A stretch of DNA of 64,000 nucleotides from Gordius sp. MW1 (Eukaryota; Nematomorpha; Gordioida; Gordea; Gordiidae). The stretch lies in assembly GCA_964036665.1 (NCBI GenBank), contig OZ038532.1:3348001-3412000 (forward strand), in the 5' to 3' direction. Shown here piece by piece: positions 36,401 through 49,159 of the stretch (position 1 is its first letter; each line of letters begins with the position of its first letter). The position numbers and the translations under genes were made by a program. The notes under the pieces were generated by a model. The model worked only from the letters and a program-made list of their open reading frames with translations. It was not told the DNA's origin and did not search any database.

Positions 36401-38796
36401 TATATTTTGTAAAATATTTTTAGGTCATGCATTTCACTAACAGGGACTCGTAGTTTTGTAGGTGAAATTAAAATTATTATATAGACCACAGGTTAAAGTG
36501 CCCTATTAATCTTAAAAGGAGTAATTGTCAAACGCATTATATTTAAAAAAAAAGATAAAGGTAGTTTGTTGATATATATCTGAACATAATATTAATTACT
36601 ACAATTATATAATAATAAAACAAATTAAATGCGTAATGAGTCTTCATTTTCCTCTTTTAGAAGAGGCCAGGAACCCAAAAAAGAGTTGAAATCAAATTTT
36701 GCGATTAAAATTGTTATTGTTTGTTTCAATAAAATGCAGGATTTAAAGGGAGGGGATCGCCTGCCTATTTCTTTGAATAAAGCCAACGCCATGGATCCTG
36801 AGGATCTTATTGGGATAAATTCACTAGATTTCAAGAGGGCCATATATTTTTGAGCTTGCGTTCTTTAACGAGGGCCATGGGGTCTTAATTAAGCTGAGAG
36901 AGGGAGAATAAGTCAATGCATGTAATATCCCATTTTAAAGGGAGATCGTTTTCCCATGAAACTAGTGAGGAACCGTCAGGACGCATTCGACCTTTAAGGG
37001 AAAGATCTGAGGTTCAAGTATAAATGGAATTTGGGCCTTTTTAACGGCTTACTGGATAATGGAATTGATTTTAGAGTGTCGCAAGTGTCTAAATTTGTTC
37101 AGCCTACAGTGTAATGGGTGGCGTGCTTCTTCAACAACTGGCAGGTTGCCTTTTTACAGGCATATGCTTGGTGTATTTGATTCTAAAGCTTAGTAGTGCT
37201 ATGTTGTACGATAGCCCGCAATCCTGTAACATATAGGAGAACTTGCTAGAAAAAGCCTCAAGCTATCCATGTCCAGATTTCTCAAACACCAAAGATCTAA
37301 GTAAAGATTTAAGTTTACAATGTTGTTTGGTATCGCAGCTCGAAAGGAGATAAGTAACGGAGCGCGAAACCAATCAAGCATCCCAATCCTTCTGATTTGG
37401 TGTTTGTGGTGGCGAGGTTCCTGGTATAACATTTAAATTCCAAAGAGATAGAGCATATAAAAATGTTTTATCAAGAGAATCTGGAATTTAATTTAGCAAG
37501 GATAGATTTTGAGGATAGTGGGAGGATATATATAATTGAGGCCAAAGATAAGGAGATGGGTGAATGAATTCCCAGGCCTCCAGATTTTTTTTAATGTGGC
37601 TGATAGCCAGGTGTAAGTATCGAATGATAAGTTGAGGGCAGATTCTATGTGGGTCTTGAAATTATGTAAGATTTGTGTATGCAAAAATGCGCTTGTGGGC
37701 CGGAAGCAAAATGAAATTTTCGCAATATTAAAGTTGTTTTTTAATTGTAATCCAATGAGAATTTATTTTTAGGAAATATTGTATTATTAATCGGTTAATG
37801 CTTAATAAAACTATGAAGATAATATTATCTGCCAAAAAAAGTTTTCATAAGCTATAGGCTTCGCCCTCTCATAAGGATTTTGAAGTGTTATTACAATTTT
37901 TGGCTAGTTATTTTTGCTCTGTATAATGCTTCAATTCTAAATATAATTCAAAATATTTCTTAATAAGAAAGTATTTCTATAAATATAGAGGTGAAAATAT
38001 ATTTTGTATATAATTATTCGGATGTTATATTTTTCATACGTTTGATACATTCATTTGTATTTAGTAAACAATTGTCACGCTACATTTAAACATCACACGT
38101 TAATTGTCTGATTTTTATAAGATCTTCCAGCTTAACTGCATTATTTCGTTTTATAGTAACTTTTTTCCTTATTTCATTACATTTATCATATACCAATAAA
38201 AATACACCACTAAAGGTGAGTTTGAATGTATCAATATATATCAACATAGTTAAGACTGTTTATCTTGTGAAAGTCAGTTTTATGGTTATTAAATTGAATC
38301 TCTTGCAATAATGTGTTTACCATTAATAAATTTATTTTTTGGAAAATTTAATATAGATTAATTGGCATTATCAGGATTTTATATAATTGTAATAACTAAA
38401 TTTATTAAACTAATTAAAATTATGAATTTTATAATGAAACACAGCCATTCTTACAATAAAAATTTATTATATTTTTTGGAACACTTAATTACTAGATATT
38501 TTATGTAAACAAGTATCAACAAATTAGGTTGCTTTGTAGGCCATAATATTACCCCTAGGGATTATAATTTATGTCAAATCAATCTCCCATTGGCTGGACA
38601 ACCACTTGACTGTTATTGATTTTGAATAACTTTCCTCGAGGTGTGCTACAAATATCTCTTGACCTATTTTGCTATAATTTGTCAATAATAACATCTACTG
38701 TATGAATAATTTTATAAATATATATGCTACCTCAACTTTATTGGCAATTTTTTTAAATAAATTCAAATTAATTTTTAAATATTTATTACCAAGTAA
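33441..38796. other. Largely unassigned intergenic region
   Basis: MITE-like G/C-run traces occur near 33490-33540 and 34370-34620. A candidate terminal exon is listed at 35954-36157. Broken minus-strand frames around 36625-37690 look like decayed coding sequence, but I could not identify the family. The 117-codon frame at 33663-34016 is Lys/Phe-rich with no recognisable domain. Confidence 0.4.
35954..36157 (+). CDS. Candidate terminal exon of an unrecognised membrane protein
   Basis: After the acceptor-like GCGTTAGTTTAG (ending near 35940), an open frame runs to TAA at 36155-36157. Its C-terminal half is strongly hydrophobic (WVIIVICIGPWIIIGLLV), one likely membrane segment followed by a short tail. 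AATAAA occurs about 35 bp after the stop. A possible upstream exon starts near 35303 after TTTGCTTTAG (CNRYIEDTDNYVEEF..). No family is recognised; the gene model is inference only. Confidence 0.3.
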   Translation, partial: KPSMVNKILKKITHQYLNRGQFYQGLFEIANNLNGILAEFSQWVIIVICIGPWIIIGLLVSSYVFVN

Positions 38797-41700
38797 ATGG
38801 CATCAAAACCAATATATGAAGCCAAGGGGAAGGAATTGATTGAGAAATTTATGGGGATTAACAATAATGCCCCCACAAATTCTCAAGATGTATTATTTGC
38901 TTCAGTGGGACCCGATACTAATTTGTCAACTCTCCCAGAAAAATATCCATGGCTTTTAACGCAGGTATAAAGATTCAATTTTAAAACAAATTTTTAATAT
39001 TATTCAAATGTCCTAAAATTTTAAATTTTATAAAAAATTTGATTTTTAAATTGTTAAAAAATGAATTTTACGATTTTATATACAATTTTGTAAATTAAAT
39101 AAAGAAATTGGTGGCCAAACCAGATCAATTAATCAAACGTAGAGGGAAATTGGGTTTAGTTTTGGTTGGGGCAGATTACCCCAAAGTCTGTCAATGGATA
39201 GACCAATTGCGCACACAAGAAACCCAGGTAAAATAACAGCTGTTTTAAATAATTATAAAATATTTACAAATACTTTAAAAAAAAACTAATTTTCTTAATC
39301 TAATTTATGAAATCTTATTAAAAAAAATAAAAAATAAAATTAAAAAAGTATTAAATATTGTTAAAGTTTATTCTGTTCTTTGTAATTTATTTTTAAATTT
39401 TTAATCTAATTTATGAAATCTTTTGTAAAAAAATAAGAATTAACAAAACATTAAGTATATTTATTAATTCTTATTTTATGTTTAACGAAATTAGGTTGGC
39501 AAGGCTAAAGGGAAAATCAAGCATTTTATCATCGAAAAATTCCTACCACACGCCCAGGTACTATAAATTATTTTTATTTATTTAAATAATCAATTTTTTA
39601 TATAATGTTTGGTAAAAATGTGTTTTGTGGTCTAGTCCGAAGAAATGTACGTTTGCATATACTCGCATCGTTACGGGGATTACATGATTTTTCACCCCAG
39701 CGGCGGGGTCGATATTGGTGACGTGGATAGTAAAGTTAGTTCAAATCCACCATTTTTACCTAATTTGTTGAAAATGAATTAATTTTCGAAAATAAATATA
39801 TTACCATAGGCCTATGCAACTGTAGATTGATGAACAGCTGAAATTTTTGAGTAAGTGTGCAGTCCGCCATTTTAGGGACATGCATATTAATAAACTAAAT
39901 GACTATTTATTTTGCTATATTTTAATATTTATCTTTAAAAATTTATGCAACAATGAACCTAACTAAAGTTTGGTGCGAAAAAATGTGAAACTATATTGTA
40001 AATAGTTAAAATTTTGTAAATCGTCCACATTAACATATTGTTGTATCTCACTTTGCCTAATAATTATTTCAACGCAAAAAACAGCTGACCGTCAGTCTAA
40101 TTCTTTTGACGACAATACATTTTTTCCCAAGTTACTACGGAATGAAAACTTGTTGAGTTATATTTTTGAATATTTTTTAGTTTAAAAATGTTTATTAAGG
40201 TTAATGTGTTTATAAACGTTTTTGTATTTTAAATGAAAATAGGCACTTAAGTTGGATGTGCCAGTTGGGAGTAGTCCCAGCGTAGACGATATCGAAAATC
40301 ACTTACTCAAGGGTGTGGGTGAAAATAAAAAACGGTATTTCAAAATTATTTTCCCAAAAATTTTTATTTAATTATATATAAAATTATTTTAATCGAAAAG
40401 TATTTATTGATTTATCGATTTTTATAGAGCGTTAGCCACTTATTTGGAAACGCTGTTTAAGCTCTACTCCCAGCTATATTTCACGTACCTCGAAATCAAT
40501 CCCCTGGGTAATAAACTTTATATTCTTTTTTTTTTGTTCCAATTTGAAACAATAACCACAAAAAGTTTAGAATGTAAGAAAGAAAACTTTTCTAATTTTA
40601 CGACGTTTTAGGAACAAAATGAACATTCTTTGAATTTTTAGCCATAATTTTAATAAATTTTTGGATTTAGAGCTCCCGTCCCCTAGGCTACGCCCATGGC
40701 ATTAAATGACCAAGGCTATAGGAAAATATGTGAATTTCAACACTTCGTTGTTCAGGTTATAAATTGTAATTCGCACTAGGTGTTTTTATGTTATAGAAGA
40801 AATGTTTAAACATTGCCCACGGTTTAATACTACCAGAGAAGTCTGAGCTGGACCAGGGAACTATCGTATTTTTAAATTTTTGTGCGGGCTCTGGCGGGCA
40901 CCTCAAGATTTGGTCTAATGGAACTTTTTGATACACTTTATTTTTTAGATTTCGCGAATTACTTTGTCACTTTATTATTGTAACAAATTTATTAATCAAA
41001 AAATCGAATCGAGATTTAGATTTTTCAAAAATATAACGGAACTTTAATGGTAAAAATTTAAAAAATCATTATTTTTGGTTCGGGCAGCTCTATGGATTCC
41101 GGCATGCCCGGGCGACGCATAGGGTTTATCAATTTAGCTATAAAATCGAATCGGTCAGAAAAATTTGAACGAATTTGACTTCTTTATAATACTATAATTA
41201 CAAAGATTGCAGGGTCGTGTTTTTGAACCCTACCTTGCCAATTTTTTAAATTTTTGGCAAAATTCACACTACCCCATCGACTTTTTATTAAAAATCGTAA
41301 GTAATGATATTTATCTCAAACCTATCGCATTTTAAACCCCAACTATCCCCTAAATACCAAGTGACACATTTTACATCGAGAATTATGGAAAACTCGGGAG
41401 CTCAATAAAAACTTATTTGTAAAATTTTTTTTTACTAAGAGCCATAAATTTTCTTGAGCTTTCGAAAAAAATTGCGTGGCAAAATTTTGCAAAGTTTATT
41501 TTTTAATTCAAATCGACCCGACCCGACCCGACCGGATTCAATTTTTTCCCTGAACAACGAAGTTTTGAATAATACAATTTAAATCGCCAAGCCAAGGCCA
41601 AATTTTTTAAAAAAAACTTTAAGGTCGAATGTATGTTATTTCCAACGAAAAGATTTAAAAGTATGGGAAAAACCTTAATCATGGGCGTAGCCAGCATTGG

Positions 41701-44700
41701 AATTAGAGGGGGGCAAAATGATCATTTTTTGAAATTTTAGCCATAATTTTAATAAATTTTAACGAATCAGTCGTTCCTCCCTGCCCCCTCCCCTTGGCTA
41801 CGCCTATGATCGTAATAATGCAAAATTTTATCATATCAAACACGTGGTATGTTACGTTACGTTATCTCCGATATTAGTGATGAAAGATGCAGACAATTCC
41901 ATACACGTGCTGGACGTAGCGGCTAAATTAGACACGTGCGCCGAATATATCTGTAAATCGGCTTGGGGCGAAATTAGTTTTCCGCCTCCGTTCGGGCGTG
42001 AAGCCTACCCCGAGGTTATAACAATATTATATCAATATTTATCATTTTACGTGTTTGACTTATGATCGAGTCTAACCCTTGTGTAAAGATCCCTTTTTTA
42101 TTCCTCTAAATAGCAAATAACTATAGTATTAGTTGGCTTTTGAGTTTTTGAGGATCACCAATTATGGCTAAATGTGTTAAGCGACGGTTTTCGCTCCGTT
42201 ATTTAAATTGCAAAAGCTAAGATTTAATGAGAGGTCAATCGATTTGGACATTACTTTTCGAATCCTCCATTCAAGATGGCCCCCAAATTGCGGGTCAGCA
42301 TTTTTTTAAAAGGAAACAAGAATAGTTCATTTACCCACATCCCAAAACTCCTGCGACTTTATTTCATTTATCCTCGAAGAAATTGCAACGTCAAATAGAT
42401 TAAATTAAAGTAGCCTTTTTATATATTTACGTAAATATGTATTTTTGTGTATAACGCGTAGGAGGCTTACATACAAGATTTGGATGCCAAGAGCGGGGCC
42501 TCCCTCAAACTCACTATTCTGAACCCCAAAGGTCGGATTTGGACCATGGTGGCTGGGGGTGGGGCATCCGTTATATACAGGTAATAATACGTGAGGGTGG
42601 TGACCTAAAAACGTCTGGGTTCTGTTTGGTCGACCGTTTAGGTTCAACTATGATCAACGGCCAAGTCTGGTCTTTTTTTTCACATTTCGACTAAGCCTAT
42701 AGGTCTACCTTTTGGTCTGTTTATGTTAAGTGGACGAGTCCATCAGCATGAATGTAAAAAGTTATCGTGACTCATATTTCTGTGACGGTTTGCTCAAAAT
42801 CCAAGACAGGATTGGACATGATATTTGGCGGAGCGATGATTTATTAAAAAAGGTATAGGTGTGCACTGATGTCGAGGCGCATTAAAATAGACCCGATTCC
42901 TGAGTGGTTACGAATTAACGATATGCTATATCAGATTTGAGGTAGACGTCGTCAATTACCGAATTTATACTAGACAAGTTGCTAACATAAAATTATATTT
43001 AAAGGTAATCAGTCGGGCACAAAAACAATAATGGAATTCGGGCTCGGGGGGCGTGGTCAAAAAATTAAAGCCAACAAGCGGCCATTAGCTAGTATATTTG
43101 TATAGAGGTATAAGTCCACAGCCATTAAAACCTCGTATAAGTTTCCACGGCAATCATCGAAAAATTACAAGTTGGACAGGACGACGGACAACCAAAAACG
43201 AGCCCAAAAAATTGCCTCGCAATTAATACTTTATAGTATAAATACACTGATTTTGGCCAAGATGTAAATTGCTTTGCAATTTATAGGCTCGCTTTTGGTT
43301 GTCCGTCCGTCCTGTTCAACTTGCAATTTTTGAATTTTTTATGATTGGGATGGAATGAATTGGTAGTTAGTTAGAATGGTTTAGGGCGAGGGAAAAATTA
43401 ATTTTTTGAATTTAGCTAGAGCCCCGTCCAAAGAGTATAATAATTATTATGTTTTTTTTTGTAAAAAGTGATACCATATGCGAGATGGGAGGTGCAGGGG
43501 AGATGGCAAACTACGGAGAATATTCCGGGGCCCCTTCTGAAGTCCAAACTTACGAATACGCGAAAACCATCCTCAGCCTCATGACCCGAGAAAAACGAGA
43601 AGGTTTTATCAATTTATTGTATTTATGTTTTTTTTCGCTTAAGAATTTTTTAATTTTTTTACGGAATAATATACACCAAAATTCATGGGAATAGATAGCG
43701 TCATTACTTTCAAAAATATGACAAATATAGTAAAATCAATAAAATGCGCCCGAGCGTGAATTTGGCCATTTGAACGTCCATATGTTTGAGATAGAAATTG
43801 GTCGGTGTATTATAGTTATTTTGTAAAGCGTGCGTTTAAATAAACTAAACCAACAGTATGGTTATTATTTATAACCATACTAGGGCTGCACCGATATTGG
43901 TATCGGTATCGGTACCGATATCACGATTTTTTAACGATATCGGTATCGGTTATTAATCGTACCGATACCGATACTTGAAACTTTTTTTACAAATATTATA
44001 TTTGTAAGAGCTGCATATCTATATACTTTTTAAATTAAATTTTACTTAATTGGTCTTAATAATGTAACTTGCGGACTCGAAAAACTATATCACCCCAATC
44101 ATATGCGTTTTCATTGAAAACAACGCGTTCAGGAGGCAAAGTGCTGATCATAGGCGGAGGCATAGCCAATTTTACCAACGTAGCAGCCACGTTCAAAGGC
44201 ATCGTCCGGGCTCTAACGGACTTTCATAACAAGCTGGTTGAGACGGGTGTCAGTGTTTTTGTGCGCCGAGCCGGGCCCAATTACCAGGAAGGCCTAAGAA
44301 TCATGAAAAATCTGGGTTAGTGAGAATGTGATATTTACTTCGTTTAGCACCACAGGTAATTTTTCTTTTCTTTTCCTCTCCTTTAAAACCAGCTATTTGA
44401 TTCGCGACTTATTTTTGCATACTTTTGCATATACACATACTACATACTTTTAAGCTCATTATTGTAGATGGTGTAGTGTTGTAAAAAGAGGGTGGGGGGG
44501 GGTTTGTTTTGTCGACTTTTGGTTAAACTAAGATTAAAGGACGACTTAACATATACAGTCCAAATGGTCCCTTTTTTAAAATTGTGACCAAGCCTTGAGG
44601 TCGGCTAAGGAAAGCTAAAGGGTTTGTTTAATCGACTAACGATCGACTTGACAAACAATCCAAAATTCTCTGTAGTTATTTCAAATTCTAAGAATAATAG

Positions 44701-47270
44701 ACTAAAAGGGGTTTTGTTTGATCTACTAACGGCCGATCTAACAATAACAGCCCAAAATCGTCCGGTCTGTTTTTCAAATTTTGACCAAATCCAGAGGCCG
44801 ACTAAGAAAGACAGACCAAAAGTTTACCACTTTTTGGATTGGCATTTTTTAAAATTTAACGTTTTGCACCACAACTATACTTTTCCAGTTTGGGATGTTA
44901 AATAATTTGATGAATGCCCTTTCGATACAGGCAAAACGCTGACGGGAGTTCCCATCTACGTGTACGGACCCGAAACCCACATGACCGCAATCGTGGGCAT
45001 GGCCTTGGGCAAAAGGAGTTTGGCCCCGCAGCCGACACCAACCGAAACCACAGCCAATTTCTTGCTCTCCGGAGGCTTGGTATTGCTTTTATAAAATTTT
45101 GTGCAATTCTTACGTCACATCCCTTTAAAAAAGTCTTGTCTGTCTTGTCCTGTCTCTTTTATATTTTACATCGCTAATTCATATAAAAGTGAAAATTGCC
45201 TTTTACTTACGACATGGTTGCTCAAACACTTGAGTTTATGCGTTACCGACGAGAAAACCATCTTAGGGATTTTATGGGTTGTATCATATTCGCCGATGTT
45301 AATTCTGTACAATTTTACCTTTTCTGATATCACTCCCAAAATTTCGTCATGTGTATGCACCTCAAAATTGCTAACTCGTGTCGATCCGCGATAACCAATA
45401 ATAAAAACAAATCGCGTTCCAAAAATAGCCTAATTTTATGGTAGCTATGATCGGCTAAAATAGCAAGAGGAATGCGAAGGTGAACGCTATTAAAGTTATT
45501 AGACTTCGGTCAGCATAAATCACTTGTGCTACAAATACATTTTCGTCTCTTTACTTATTTACTATGTTCATTTAACCTCCGAATACGCAAAGTATAACAT
45601 GTATATTAAAATCAAGCCTAGCATTAATAATATCTTTATACATCCCCGTTTTCAGCAAAAGGCCTCTAAATCGGGGCCCGGCCTGGGGCTAGCCCAGCCC
45701 CAACCTAAAGCCACTTTAGGGCGGAACGGTGGAGGAGAAGAGCTCGGGCAATGCAATGGACTCCCTGACCATAGTGGGACTAGTAAGGATCAACTCGACG
45801 CCCATTCCTTTAAACCCGAGGATTACCACCTTTTCACGTACGTATAATTAATTTCCCCTCATCGTTTTCTCTTTTTTTTTGATTTACAAATTTTATATAG
45901 TTAAAAACATGGGAAAGCTGTAATCTGTGCTATCTCATGGTAATCGCAATCTTTTTTATAAGGCGTCGGCATTACTAAATGAACTTATATAATTCACCAA
46001 ATATTTTCAACACTTTCAACTTTTTTGTTAAGAATATTTCAATCAAATAAACTTGATTATAATTACTTATGTGACTAGAGCCTAGTGTCGTAAAAACGGC
46101 TGGGTTTCGTAGGGTCGACCCTCAGTTTTAGTCGACTAAACATTGACGGACTAAAGATTTTTTGGTCGGCTCTTCTTAGTCGACCACCAAGCTTGGTCAA
46201 AATTTGAAAACCAAACCAGAAGCGGCCGTTAGTCTTAGTAAAAGCCAAAGATCGGCCAGAAAACCCATTCGTTTTTACAACAACACTAAATTTTACTATT
46301 TCCCCTCTCCCCTTTTCGTATACAGCAAAAATACGCGAGCCATCGTTTGGGGCTTGCAAATGAGAGCGGTTCAGAGCATGTTGGATTTCGATTATTCTTG
46401 CAGCCGAACCACGCCCTCGGTAGCCGCCATGGTATATCCATTCACAGGAGATCACAAGGCTAAATTCTATTGGGGACACGTCGAAATTTTCATACCAGGT
46501 ACATGTGACCCTTACCCCCCATTTTAGTGCATTTCTGGTTAAACCTTTTTTTCCGTAATATCATTGAATTTCACTTTTTACGCTTTTTACTAGTTTCATA
46601 AAAATGGCTGTGTTTCGTTTGGTCTCCCTTTGGTTTTAGTCGACAAAACATAAACATGGCAAACTTTTTTTTGGTCTCCTTTTCTTAGTCGCATATATAG
46701 ACCAATGGTTTGACCAAAAATTAAAAATCATTGGTCTATATATGTGTAGTCGACTAAAACCGAAGATCGACCAAACAAAACCCAGCCGTTCTCACAACAC
46801 TACTTTTTGCCATTAACTTGTAAATATTCGCTTTTAATCATTTAATTTGGTTTAGGGGAGGAAAGAAGGATAAAAATATATATACAATTGATTGTTATAC
46901 GACATTTTAACTAAATTAATTGGTAATGCCGCTGGGTTTAAACGACTTCTCGATTTAAAATATAATACTTGGGTATTTAAGGAGGGGAGATATGGGCAAA
47001 TATTAATAATCAACCCCGGTTTGAGCGAATATTATATAATAACACGTATATATGCATAATCGAGTTTTAGAATGTCGGTAATATTTATTTTTACATTAAA
47101 TATCTCAAAAAATGAATATCAACCTTATTGAGTGTTCGCTAAATATTTTTGTAGTTTACGTCAAGATGGAGGACGCCATGAAAAAGCACCCGGACGTTGA
47201 TGTGATGATTAATTTCGCATCTCTCCGTTCTGCTTACGACAGCACCGTTGAATGCATGGGCTTTAGTCAG
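38797..47270 (+). CDS. ACLY: ATP-citrate synthase (ATP-citrate lyase), N-terminal 606 codons in 14 exons
   Basis: Exons: 38797-38964, 39105-39227, 39495-39557, 39636-39734, 40243-40334, 40428-40507, 41878-42014, 42462-42580, 43469-43602, 44133-44315, 44931-45079, 45656-45837, 46326-46498, 47155-47270. All phases agree; they sum to 1818 nt. The enzyme makes cytosolic acetyl-CoA from citrate, CoA and ATP. Seen: start [14 protein letters not shown]; the ATP-grasp [44 protein letters not shown]; citrate-site-type [38 protein letters not shown]; then after a variable linker [32 protein letters not shown] and [13 protein letters not shown]. The linker shows no counterpart of the vertebrate RTASFSE phosphosite. 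The last exon ends at a GT donor, but the exon expected next (IRTIAIIAEGIPE-like), the catalytic-His region and the citryl-CoA lyase domain were not found downstream. Confidence 0.95.
40615..40700. repeat. MITE fragment, CATGGGCGTAGCCAG family
   Basis: Only the right half is present (ATTTTAGCCATAATTTTAAT .. GGCTACGCCCATGG), in ACLY intron 6. Confidence 0.55.
41680..41810. repeat. MITE, CATGGGCGTAGCCAG family
   Basis: It begins CATGGGCGTAGCCAGCATTG and ends TTGGCTACGCCTATG, lying less than 70 bp upstream of ACLY exon 7. Just upstream, at about 41510-41530, lies a CCCGACCC run related to family A. Confidence 0.7.
43110..43335. repeat. Foldback: 70-bp imperfect inverted repeat
   Basis: The arm at about 43150-43217 (AAAAATTACAAGTTGGACAG .. 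AAAACGAGCCC) is inverted at 43266-43335 (GGCTCGCTTTTGGTTGTCCG .. GTTCAACTTGCAATTTTT). The spacer is about 50 bp. It lies in ACLY intron 8 and is related to the ends of the composite element at 12467. Confidence 0.7.
43880..43985. repeat. GCACCGATA-type hAT element fragment
   Basis: A run of GGTATCGGTACCGATA words with the left tip GGGCTGCACCGATATTGG, similar to the complete element at 48022-48434. It lies in ACLY intron 9. Confidence 0.55.
44474..44850. repeat. Rearranged TAGTGTTG-family hAT-like sequence
   Basis: The left tip TAGTGTTGTAAAAAGAGG is clear, followed by two or three degenerate copies of the inner GGTTTTGTTTGATCGACT-like blocks. It lies in ACLY intron 10. Another partial copy occurs at about 42605-42740 (intron 8). 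Confidence 0.5.
46083..46288. mobile_element. hAT-like MITE, TAGTGTTG family
   Basis: It starts TAGTGTCGTAAAAACGGCTG and ends CGTTTTTACAACAACACTA, with GGTCGACC and GTCGACTAAACA inner blocks. It ends 37 bp before ACLY exon 13. A second copy follows in the next intron at about 46593-46802. Confidence 0.72.
46593..46802. mobile_element. hAT-like MITE, TAGTGTTG family
   Basis: The left tip is degraded (TTCATAAAAATGGCTG), but GTCGACTAAAACCGAAGATC and the right end CCCAGCCGTTCTCACAACAC are clear. It lies in ACLY intron 13. Confidence 0.65.
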
Positions 47271-47586
47271 GTAATATCCATACAGATATCTACCTATTAT
47301 CTCCCCCCCCCTTCTTATTATTAATTGTTTATATTTTGTTTTTATGAGTTTTTCATTAGTTTATAATTGTTTGGAATCATTGAAATTTAACGTAGGGTAA
47401 ATAGAGGAAATATGCATAAACTATATATAAAGGGGGGGGGGAGCTAATCTTATTTTCAAACTGACAACTGTCTCGAAGGACGAGTTGCTAGGGGAACAAA
47501 TTTATATACCGTTATTCAACATTGCTTTTTTGACAGGGATATTATAACAAAGCCTAGGCTTATTCTTGAGCTATCTTGGGGTGAGG

Positions 47587-47753
47587 TAGTGTTGTGTAAA
47601 CGGCTGGGTTTTGTTTGATCGGCTATTGTTGGTTTTAGTTGACTAAACATAAACAGGCCAAAAGTTTGGCCAAAAAACCTCAAATTTTTGGTCTTCTGTT
47701 TATGTTTAATCGACTAAAACCAAAGGCAAAGCCCATCTGTTTTTACAACACTA
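47587..47753. mobile_element. Complete hAT-like MITE with perfect 8-bp TSD (TAGTGTTG family, family B)
   Basis: 167 bp, TAGTGTTGTGTAAACGGC .. TTTTTACAACACTA, flanked by GGGTGAGG at 47579-47586 and 47754-47761. It has no coding capacity. It provides the evidence that this abundant family behaves like hAT. Confidence 0.9.
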
Positions 47754-48021
47754 GGGTGAGGTAATGGGTTAGACGGGGGCTTTTTGTTTATTCGTTCCCA
47801 AAATTGGAGATTCATTATCCCTATCGACACGTGACTAATCGAGAGGCCTAATGTTTTGGGCTAGAGTTTGAATCTTGCCCCAAAATTTTAGTTTGGGACG
47901 TTGAGGAACCCTTAGGTGGATGCAAAAGCCATGCTAAGCCTAAAAGGTTTAAAACCTCGTGGTTTTAAACCAACCTAACCTAAAACCTCAGGCTTGGGTT
48001 TAGAAAACCCCGGGTTTTCCC

Positions 48022-48434
48022 TAGAGATGCACCGATACCACTATTTTATACCGATACCAGCCGATACTTAAGATTTTTTTGCCGATACCAATACCATGCC
48101 GATACTTATAATAAAAAAAATTTTTATACTAAAAAATATATGCAAATTAAATATTATAAATTAAGTCACATCCAAATTTTGGTAGATCAGAATTTTGACG
48201 ATAAAACAATTGTAAAGAAATATTTATAGCCAATCAAATGAAACAATTTTCAAAAAATTTAAAAAGTCCTCTATTTTTTAATGGTAGGAGATACTATAAA
48301 TATTATTTTTTGAGTTTCATATTGAAAAAGGTATCGGCTTGGTAATTGCCGATACTAGCAAAGTATCGGGCCGATTCTTTTGGCAAGGTATCGGCGCCGA
48401 TACCATGCCGATACTTGGTATCGGTGCATCTCTA
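48022..48434. mobile_element. Complete hAT-like element with GCACCGATA ends and 8-bp TSD (family D)
   Basis: The ends TAGAGATGCACCGATACC and GGTATCGGTGCATCTCTA are exact complements, flanked by GTTTTCCC at 48014-48021 and 48435-48442. Subterminal repeats of CCGATAC occur at both ends and the core is AT-rich. It is 413 bp and non-coding. Confidence 0.92.
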
Positions 48435-48489
48435 GTTTTCCCATACCTTCTTTAAAAATACAAAGACCTTAGCAATATTATTTTTGTAC

Positions 48490-48675
48490 CAGTAGTAGCC
48501 ACGACCCTCGATAATTTAGGTCCCGAGGGCAGCCAATTCCTCAAACAAACATCAAAATTTATAACCTCCATCACACACGATCCCAAAGAATTTTTCTACA
48601 TCAAGCAGAAAATCACCATGGAAATTGTAAAATCTAATACAATCTCACTCCATGGCTCGATGCCAGCCTATTAAT
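48490..48675 (+). pseudogene. Short frame resembling a retroelement C-terminal segment
   Basis: An open stretch reads LDNLGPEGSQFLKQTSKFIT then THDPKEFFYIKQKITMEIV before TAA. The pattern (LGPEG..FL....I...T.DP...F..Q++++ I) recalls the tail of reverse transcriptase proteins common in marine invertebrate retroelements. That comparison is from memory of the pattern, not a search. It is not part of ACLY. Confidence 0.3.
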
Positions 48676-48749
48676 TTAATATATTTTAGCATATAACATA
48701 CATAATTATTTGGAAATAAACTTCTATCGATCAAAAAAAATATATAAAT

Positions 48750-49060
48750 AAATAAAAAAGAATTTTAATAATTAATTTTTTTAATAATTAATTTTTTTAA
48801 TAAAATGCAGATGGCACTATATCACTTTAACATCACATCATCAAAATATTTTATTTTCATCAGTTTAGTAAATGATAAACATTTTAAAATGTTGTTTTCA
48901 ATGTTTACTTAGTATTTTTTCATTACGTTTTAAAAACACTTTAATTAATCAAATTTGCCATTATCAATATGTCCACTTATTTGTACACATTTCAAAATGG
49001 TGGAATATCGGTGCATCCATTTGAAGTTGATATGCAGTATATCTACTCTATAATCCCAAC
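48750..49060. repeat. Family E relative, reverse orientation
   Basis: ATGCAGATGGCACTATATCA and ACACATTTCAAAATGGTGGA correspond, inverted, to blocks of the copy at 26449-26780. Confidence 0.5.
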
Positions 49061-49159
49061 TTGAATCAATAAAAAAACTATTTTATAATAAAAAACGTAG
49101 AAGTGCAAATGTAATATGGTTAGCAAATATAAAAAGGGCCAAGATGACAACCTAACACT

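Noticed and set aside
46075..46479. 134-codon minus-strand frame across an ACLY exon
   Set aside because: It is antisense to ACLY exon 13 and an adjacent MITE; the plus strand has the conserved [10 protein letters not shown] and YPFTGDHK words.
48490..48675. Candidate missing ACLY exon
   Set aside because: The sequence (LDNLGPEGSQFL..) does not match any part of the second half of ATP-citrate synthase and lacks a donor site.
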